Part shown: positions 16,987-21,467 of the stretch, one piece after another
Numbering within the stretch: position 1 is the first letter of the stretch
Layout of the letters: every line of letters begins with the position of its first letter
NCBI GenBank assembly: GCA_964425215.1
Contig: CAYRLW010000052.1
Location: 1 to 21,467, forward strand
Length of the DNA stretch: 21,467 bases
Direction of reading: 5' to 3'
Source: CAYRLW01 sp964425215
GTDB taxonomy: Bacteria; Spirochaetota; Spirochaetia; Treponematales; Breznakiellaceae
Notes under the pieces: model-generated
What the model saw: the letters and a program-made list of their open reading frames with translations, nothing else
What the model was told of the DNA's origin: nothing
Database searches by the model: none
Made by a program: the position numbers and the translations under genes

Positions 16987-17086
16987 NNNNNNNNNNNNNN
17001 NNNNNNNNNNNNNNNNNNNNNNNNNNNNNNNNNNNNNNNNNNNNNNNNNNNNNNNNNNNNNNNNNNNNNNNNNNNNNNNNNNNNNN
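16987..17086. other. Scaffold gap of exactly 100 N
   Basis: One hundred Ns separate the 3' ends of two convergent genes. A round 100 usually marks a gap of unknown size. The missing C-terminus of the radical-SAM gene alone needs roughly 240 nt or more, so the true gap should be longer than shown. Confidence 0.97.
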
Positions 17087-17960
17087 TGGTATGGACGTTT
17101 CCCAGGCGCCATTGGTCCAACACGTAAAAATCGCAGGGGTAGACCGAACCGTCCGCTTCTACGGTAAAATAGCCCTCGCAACGCCCTGTCATGGAACAAC
17201 TATCGGGAGGATAGCCCATGGCCATACCAATCAGGTTATCGAACCAACGTACATGGGCGGGGTGCCCCCGGGTCCATTCTTCATACCAGAGATCAAAGGC
17301 CTTTCTAAGAAAGACACCGTACGCGGCGGGGCTAAGGGACCAGGAATGTCCCCCCGGCGCCTCTTCCAGGGGGTCCAAACAGGGGATAAACTGTACCCAA
17401 TCAAAACCCTGGTCCCTAAGGTGGTTATACACAAGCTCCACGTTATCGGCGGTTAAGGCGTCGACCACGCAGAGGGCATTAATCGGAACGCCCTCGGCCC
17501 GCAACTTCTGAACCCCTGCCATCACCCGCCTATAACTGGGCGAACCGTCATGCCCAACACGAAACGTATCGTGGAGTACCCGGGGCCCGTCGATAGAAAC
17601 CCCAACTAAAAAATCTTCCCGTTTTAAGAACCGGGCCCATTCCTCATCGATTAACGTACCGTTGGTCTGCAGGGTGTACGTCACGGGAACCCCTTTCCGG
17701 TTCGCTTCCCCCACAAGCCTGACAAAGGTTTCAAAAAAACCAAGTCCGGCGACGGTAGGTTCGCCTCCTTGAAAGCCAAAGGTGTACGAAGCGGAATTTA
17801 GAGAAAAAGCCTCCTCTACCAGTACCTTGGCGGTATCTTCGGTCATAATACCAAAATCGGCTATCTCCCGGTTTTCGGAAACATCACGATAAAAACAATA
17901 CTTACAGGCCAAATTACACCGCCCCGACGCGGGTTTAATAAGGAAAGAGGAAGTATTCAT
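17087..17960 (-). CDS. Anaerobic sulfatase-maturating enzyme family radical-SAM protein, C-terminus lost in gap
   Basis: 291 residues are visible. The radical-SAM CX3CX2C is Cys15, Cys19 and Cys22 in KPASGRCNLACKYCFYRDVS, a near-perfect anSME opening. QGGEPT, QTNGTLID, VGVSIDGP and FIPCLDPL are also family signatures. The SPASM region begins with Cys255, Cys261 and Cys276; CDFYVLD contains Asp277, matching as I recall the catalytic Asp of the Clostridium perfringens enzyme. The remaining cluster cysteines lie in the gap. anSMEs convert an active-site Cys or Ser of sulfatases to formylglycine with S-adenosylmethionine, without oxygen. No sulfatase is visible here. The ATG at 17960 has AAGGG immediately adjacent and AGGA 10 nt upstream, so initiation may be inefficient. 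It is convergent with the rhamnosidase gene. Confidence 0.88.
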
Positions 17961-18356
17961 CCCTTGATGATCCTAAGAAACCACGGTTTGGTCAATCGCG
18001 TCGGCCTTATGGAGACAATCTTATAAAAAGAAAAGGTCAGCAAAGGAAGCGGGATAGGCTTCCAAAGTATTTACAAATGATTCAAAATATTGAAAAATGG
18101 AATAATGTGTGAGGGGTGGAAGAAACGCCTCCCATGTTCAACACGAATCTAGGGAAATTCGCTTTTGCGTTAGAGAACAAATCGTTAGAGGATAATCAGC
18201 TGGGACAATGTATCCGGCGCAACGGATCGCACGGATTGTTTAAATTGATGGGAACAGGAGCTTGCTCGTAGGACGGCCGTTCAAGAACAGAAATATAGAG
18301 AAGAAACCAAAATTCTCCGTTTTCGTAAGGCGGCAAAAAAGCAAGGGGGAAATTCC
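17961..18356. other. 396-nt intergenic region, no confident gene
   Basis: This AT-richer stretch lies upstream of both the radical-SAM gene (minus) and the methyl-accepting gene (plus). It contains a 45-codon frame at 18134-18271 without a proper ribosome site. An in-frame, start-less stretch at 18249-18356 runs directly into the methyl-accepting gene and reads like coiled coil (WEQELARRTAVQEQKYREE...). A TTGACC lies 17 nt before GATCAT on the minus strand just ahead of the radical-SAM ATG, a weak promoter candidate. No RNA gene was recognised. Confidence 0.5.
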
Positions 18357-19970
18357 ATGATCTTGAAAGGCAGAAGGGCTAACAGGAATGTATCACCGCG
18401 AAACGCGTCCCAGGGAGAAGACACATTAGAACCGCTCAAGGAGCGCGTCGCGAAACTGGAGGCCGAACGGGCCGAGTTGATACGGGAACGCGCCGAATTA
18501 GAGGAGCGCATCGCCCTCGGGAAGAGCGGGGCCGCCAGGCTCCACGGTTCCTACCTCAAGCGTTTGGAAAACCAGACCAAAAGCACCCTGGCGCTTTCCG
18601 ATACGGTCAATTCGGTGCTCGGCGCCATTAAAGAAATTTCCCAATCCTACAAGGAAATGTTAGAAGCGGTTCACGCCCTGGGCAACATTACGCGGGAACT
18701 GGGAGACAGTTTCCGGCAACAGACCGAAACCCAGGAGGACATCAACCGACGCGCGGATACGGCGAACGCCGCCTCGGAGAACGAAGTCTCCAAGGCCAAG
18801 GCGCTCAAGTCCGACCTTGGACAGCTGGAATCGATACGCGCCTTCATGGCGAACGCCATGGATACCATAGAGGACGTATCGAGCCGGCTAAGCCTTTTAA
18901 GCATGAACGGCAGGATAGAGGCGGCCCATGCCGGCGCCGCTGGCCGCGGATTCGCAGTGGTCGCCCAGGAGATGCTCAAGCTCCAGCAGGAGAACGGCAA
19001 GGTAATCGCTTCCCAGCGTGCTCAGCTCGGCGGATTCCTACCCCTGATGTCGGCCATGCAGAACGAAAGTGACGCGGTGGAAGCCCAGGCGCAGGAGCAG
19101 GAATCGATCATACACGAAATTGCCGAAGGAAGCGCGGACCTGAAAGAACGGACCAAGGCGAACCAACACAGGATCGATGACTTGATCTCCTCCGTGGAAG
19201 AACTCGCGGCTTCGATCGAGCAGGGACAGAAAACGGTCCAAAGCATCGAAGAGGAAACAGGAAAGGTCGAATCCATTTTCAAGGAAGAGGTATTCGTCAG
19301 CGGCAAGGTAAACAGCCTGGATCAGTTCCTGTTCGACGTCGCCGAAAGGGCTTCCTCCCTTGCGGAGGCGGGCCACTCCCTGGTTAACGAATACCAGAAA
19401 CTTTCGGTCATAAACGGCAAAAGCTACGTTTGGCAGGCGGATTCCTGGATCATCACCGATTCCAAAAGGCTACCGCCGGCCGTGGGGCCGGTTTCGGGCC
19501 TGGGAGACCGCGTTCTGGTCTGCGTCGGCCAGACCGTCGACAACCCGACCTTTCCTAAGCCCCTCGCCGAGGGATCGGGCATCCTGGCCGTGCTTCCCGT
19601 TGACGCTATCGCCGATCCGTCGAGTCCCCTTCAGGGCTTCATGCCCCTGCTCGACCGGCTCGGCCTCAAGCTGGCGGACCTCAAGAATCCTCGAGGCATC
19701 GACCTGGCGCAGACCCACGGCAATATGGCGGTCATCGAACATTTCGAGGGAGCCTATCGGACGACCATGAGGGAAAAGATCCAGAGGGGAAACTTGGTGA
19801 GCTCTTTCTGCTTCGGCGGCGCTTTCCCTAACGGGGACGTTATGATCAACGGTTTCCTCTCCGATTTTCAGCGTCATACCTCCGACGCGGAGAAATTCGG
19901 CATGATAGGCGAGAGTATGGTACTCGCCTTCCAATCCCTTGCCGAAATGGGCCGCTACTGGAAGCTCTAA
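18357..19970 (+). CDS. Soluble methyl-accepting chemotaxis-type protein with unrecognised C-terminal domain
   Basis: This 537-residue protein has no membrane helix or signal peptide. Residues ~23-50 are a charged coiled coil, and ~60-340 form long alternating helices. The hairpin tip of chemoreceptors is present: RLSLLSMNGRIEAAHAGAAG (176-195) then RGFAVVAQEM, with Glu188 at the conserved tip. Tip positions usually Ala-Ala and Arg are Gly-Arg and His here, so coupling to CheA/CheW may be altered. Residues ~350-537 form a separate globular domain (SYVWQADSWIITDSKRLPP, then DRVLVCVGQTVDNP, SSFCFGGAFPNGDVMING) that I do not recognise. Having it after the hairpin reverses the usual sensor-first order. 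The ribosome site AAGGGGG precedes the ATG. Codons end in C or G more often than in the left-hand operons. Confidence 0.85.
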   Translation: MILKGRRANRNVSPRNASQGEDTLEPLKERVAKLEAERAELIRERAELEERIALGKSGAARLHGSYLKRLENQTKSTLALSDTVNSVLGAIKEISQSYKEMLEAVHALGNITRELGDSFRQQTETQEDINRRADTANAASENEVSKAKALKSDLGQLESIRAFMANAMDTIEDVSSRLSLLSMNGRIEAAHAGAAGRGFAVVAQEMLKLQQENGKVIASQRAQLGGFLPLMSAMQNESDAVEAQAQEQESIIHEIAEGSADLKERTKANQHRIDDLISSVEELAASIEQGQKTVQSIEEETGKVESIFKEEVFVSGKVNSLDQFLFDVAERASSLAEAGHSLVNEYQKLSVINGKSYVWQADSWIITDSKRLPPAVGPVSGLGDRVLVCVGQTVDNPTFPKPLAEGSGILAVLPVDAIADPSSPLQGFMPLLDRLGLKLADLKNPRGIDLAQTHGNMAVIEHFEGAYRTTMREKIQRGNLVSSFCFGGAFPNGDVMINGFLSDFQRHTSDAEKFGMIGESMVLAFQSLAEMGRYWKL

Positions 19971-19992
19971 GGTCCTCGATCCCGGTCCCATT

Positions 19993-20092
19993 GTCGACTC
20001 TACGGGCATGGACCGCTTCGTTTTGTGGCGATGAAAATCATAGTCCCGTCGGGACGGTCCCGCAGGAAAGAAAGTCGACTCTGGGAGTCGAC
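19993..20092. repeat. Cluster of inverted repeats around GTCGACTC
   Basis: GTCGACTC occurs at 19993-20000 and 20074-20081, and its complement GAGTCGAC at 20085-20092. The last two form a perfect 8-bp stem with a 3-nt loop; the first copy can pair with the same arm instead. Between them GTCCCGTCGGGAC (20043-20055) is another inverted repeat. They follow the methyl-accepting gene. No T-run follows, so a terminator is not proven; alternative folds are possible. Confidence 0.6.
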
Positions 20093-20146
20093 GAACCGGT
20101 CTCTTAATAGCTAACCCGAAATAGGGAAATTCGCGGGAATCAAAGT

Positions 20147-20173
20147 TTGACAACAAAAACAGGCTTGTATTAA
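20147..20173 (+). promoter_or_regulatory. Possible promoter of the flavodoxin/ferredoxin gene
   Basis: Perfect TTGACA (20147-20152) is followed after a short 15-nt spacer by TATTAA (20168-20173), matching four of six -10 positions. It would give a leader of about 130 nt containing the 24-bp tandem repeats. Confidence 0.35.
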
Positions 20174-20242
20174 ACTTCTATCCGTCGGCATCGCTGAACT
20201 TCCAGTTATCGGCATCCCTAAACTTCTAGTTGTCGACGTTGG
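20171..20242. repeat. Three tandem imperfect 24-bp repeats
   Basis: Units at 20171-20194, 20195-20218 and 20219-20242 share TRAACTTCYA at the start and a TCGGCATC-like core (the third reads TCGACGTT). They lie head to tail, 69 nt before the flavodoxin/ferredoxin gene. They are a multiple of three in length, but no start codon or ribosome site supports translation. Confidence 0.75.
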
Positions 20243-20310
20243 CGAAATATGCTTTCCAAAATGATAGTTCCAATCTGTTTATATAGTCGGCGAAAAAAGG
20301 GAGCCTTGAA

Positions 20311-21126
20311 ATGACCTCTACGCGAATTTATTTCTTCACCGGATCGGGGAATTCCTACGCGACGGCCCGGGATCTGGCCGCTCGTCTGGAAGCGGCGGAG
20401 CTCGCGGCCATAACTCCTCTGCTAGGCAAGGAAGCCGTTTACGACGAAACGCCCCACATCGGCTTCGTCTTTCCGATCTACGGCGGTCGACCGCCGAAAT
20501 TCATCGTGGAGTGGTTGAAGCGTTTCAGACCGGGCAAGGACTCGGTCTGTTTCGCCGTATGCACCTGCGGCATAGCTCCGGGACAGTGCCATCCGACCGT
20601 AGACGCCATACTCAAGGCGTCGGGAAGCGGGTTGACCTGGGGTTTCTCGGTAATACAGCCCCAGGCGGGCATCGGATCGAGCAAAATCAATACCCCGGAA
20701 GAAGTAGCCCACCGTCTAGCCGGCCAGAAAACAAAGATTGATGAAATCGCTCGGCATATCTCCGCCGGAGGCCCTCCTCTGATGGAAAAAAGCGGCCCCT
20801 TTTCCGAATTCCTCAGCTCCCAGACCCTCAAAGTTTTACCCACGCTGGGGAAACTGATCGGCTACCTTATAACCAAGGGGATGAAGGGTATGAAGTTCCA
20901 TGCCGGCGACGAATGCGACGGCTGCGGCGTCTGCGAACGCCTCTGTCCCGCGGCAAATATCAGCCTGGTCGATGGAAAGGCCCTTTGGCTCGACAAGTGC
21001 ATGGGCTGTATGGGCTGTTACCACTGGTGTCCCCGGAACGCCGTTAAGAATGTGGATCTGGATATGATCCAAAGTCCCCACCCTGAAGTCACGCTGAACG
21101 AACTGCTGGGCTACGCCCCTCGCTGA
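20311..21126 (+). CDS. EFR1-type flavodoxin-ferredoxin fusion protein
   Basis: This 271-residue cytoplasmic redox protein has an N-terminal flavodoxin-like domain with the FMN phosphate loop FTGSGNSYATA (9-19) and IGFVFPIYGGRPP. A linker follows, then two 4Fe-4S sites at the C-terminus: CDGCGVCERLCP (202-213) and CMGCMGCYHWCP (230-241). This arrangement matches the EFR1 family of ferredoxins common in anaerobes. It could shuttle electrons between FMN and iron-sulfur partners; no partner is visible, although the radical-SAM enzyme in this window needs a reductant. AAGGGAG lies 7 nt before the ATG. It sits between a repeat-rich intergenic region and a transposase remnant, and its GC-ending codons resemble the preceding methyl-accepting gene. 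Confidence 0.9.
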   Translation: MTSTRIYFFTGSGNSYATARDLAARLEAAELAAITPLLGKEAVYDETPHIGFVFPIYGGRPPKFIVEWLKRFRPGKDSVCFAVCTCGIAPGQCHPTVDAILKASGSGLTWGFSVIQPQAGIGSSKINTPEEVAHRLAGQKTKIDEIARHISAGGPPLMEKSGPFSEFLSSQTLKVLPTLGKLIGYLITKGMKGMKFHAGDECDGCGVCERLCPAANISLVDGKALWLDKCMGCMGCYHWCPRNAVKNVDLDMIQSPHPEVTLNELLGYAPR

Positions 21127-21456
21127 GGCTGACCTTCAACTCGTCGGCAAACGGTATCCAGAGCCTTCTTTAACACAAACCGCCGCCGCGGTAGGTCAAA
21201 AAGCAAATCTTCCGCCACGTATTCAGCGTAGGGCAAGCCGCGTTTCTGACCGCGGGATGGACAGATGTGGAAAGTCTTTCGCAAAAAAGGGCTAAGGAAC
21301 GAAAGGCCGCAATCTTCACAGCGGATTGGAGCAACCTCTTTACTCCAGTCCGCGCATCCGGTAGATTGCTCCAAACGGTCAAGAATAATCTGGGAGAGAC
21401 TGGCATACGCTAGGTGCCGGATAAGCGGTCCGCGAGCTATAGTCAGGATTATTCAT
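21127..21456 (-). pseudogene. Decayed IS91-type transposase, zinc-binding domain remnant
   Basis: On the minus strand a start MNNPDYSSRTA (ATG at 21456) looks like the N-terminus of IS91/IS801-like transposases. It then hits a stop in its own frame; homology continues in another frame as LSQIILDRLEQ. About 35 residues that usually lie before the zinc motif seem deleted, leaving APIRCEDCG, FHICPSRGQKR, EYVAEDLLFDLP and RRRFVL. In the family the motif is CPxCxxKR and the last part PHRxxVFxxP, so one zinc cysteine is already Arg. After FVLKK the similarity stops, just behind the ferredoxin stop codon. The frameshift, internal deletion, lost Cys and truncation together show a dead element. Confidence 0.72.
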
Positions 21457-21467
21457 TCCCAATGCGG

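Noticed and set aside
16630..17960. Long frames that read through the N block on both strands
   Set aside because: Ns do not encode stops, so these frames join unrelated sequence. Only the parts outside 16987-17086 in the GH78 and radical-SAM frames are real.
17961..18111. 49-codon start-less open frame (...KRKGQQRKRDRLPKYLQ...)
   Set aside because: There is no start codon and no similarity that I recognise; its length is compatible with chance in AT-rich DNA.
19470..20156. A 228-codon open frame on the minus strand
   Set aside because: Most of it is antisense to the methyl-accepting gene, and the rest lies in repeat-rich DNA. No recognisable protein features.
20171..20242. CRISPR array
   Set aside because: The units are directly tandem with no unique spacers between them, and no cas genes are present.
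20151..20259. Start-less open frame through the 24-bp repeats (LLSVGIAELPVIGIP...)
   Set aside because: There is no start codon or ribosome site; tandem repeats with a period divisible by three readily give open frames.

Overview
The window looks like a carbohydrate-utilisation region from a spirochaete, most likely a gut Treponema. The basis is mixed: both secreted binding proteins have Treponema-like mature N-termini (...FASGAKD... and ...FAAGQKEG...), the base composition is moderate, and the gene mix (many importer-linked regulators, a soluble chemoreceptor, an anaerobic radical-SAM enzyme, a ferredoxin) fits a fermentative anaerobe. The genus is an inference. There is one 100-N scaffold gap (16987-17086).

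Layout. (1) 1-1805: a URO-D-family gene cut by the left edge, divergent from a cupin-AraC regulator of the RhaS/RhaR type. (2) 1806-7657, all on the minus strand: an importer operon read in the order binding protein, permease, permease, GH4 glycosidase, LacI-family regulator. After the LacI gene comes the stump of what may be an MFS transporter gene. The operon has a strong promoter with a LacI-type operator at the start site. (3) 7798-16986, all on the plus strand: a YesM-type sensor kinase, its YesN-type AraC response regulator, a second binding protein, two permeases and a GH78 alpha-L-rhamnosidase that runs into the gap. (4) 17087-17960, minus strand: an anaerobic sulfatase-maturase-like radical-SAM gene with its C-terminus lost in the gap. 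(5) 17961-21467: a soluble methyl-accepting protein with an unrecognised C-terminal domain, a repeat-rich intergenic region, a flavodoxin/ferredoxin (EFR1-type) protein, and a decayed IS91-type transposase at the right edge.

How it works together (inference). Both importers lack an ATP-binding subunit and probably share one encoded elsewhere. Neither the GH4 enzyme nor the GH78 rhamnosidase has a signal peptide, so oligosaccharides would be taken up intact and cut in the cytoplasm. A GH4 enzyme with a Cys-His-Glu motif (seen in uronic-acid-acting members such as LplD), a rhamnosidase, a YesM/YesN pair, a RhaS/RhaR-like regulator and paired importers together resemble rhamnogalacturonan (pectin) utilisation loci of the Bacillus lpl/yes type.

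Notable points: two regulatory genes with TATAAT only 6-8 nt before their ATG, suggesting leaderless transcripts; matching GC-rich hairpins after each binding-protein gene; a binding-protein gene with a strikingly AT-rich interior; and a chemoreceptor whose possible sensory domain lies after the signalling hairpin.
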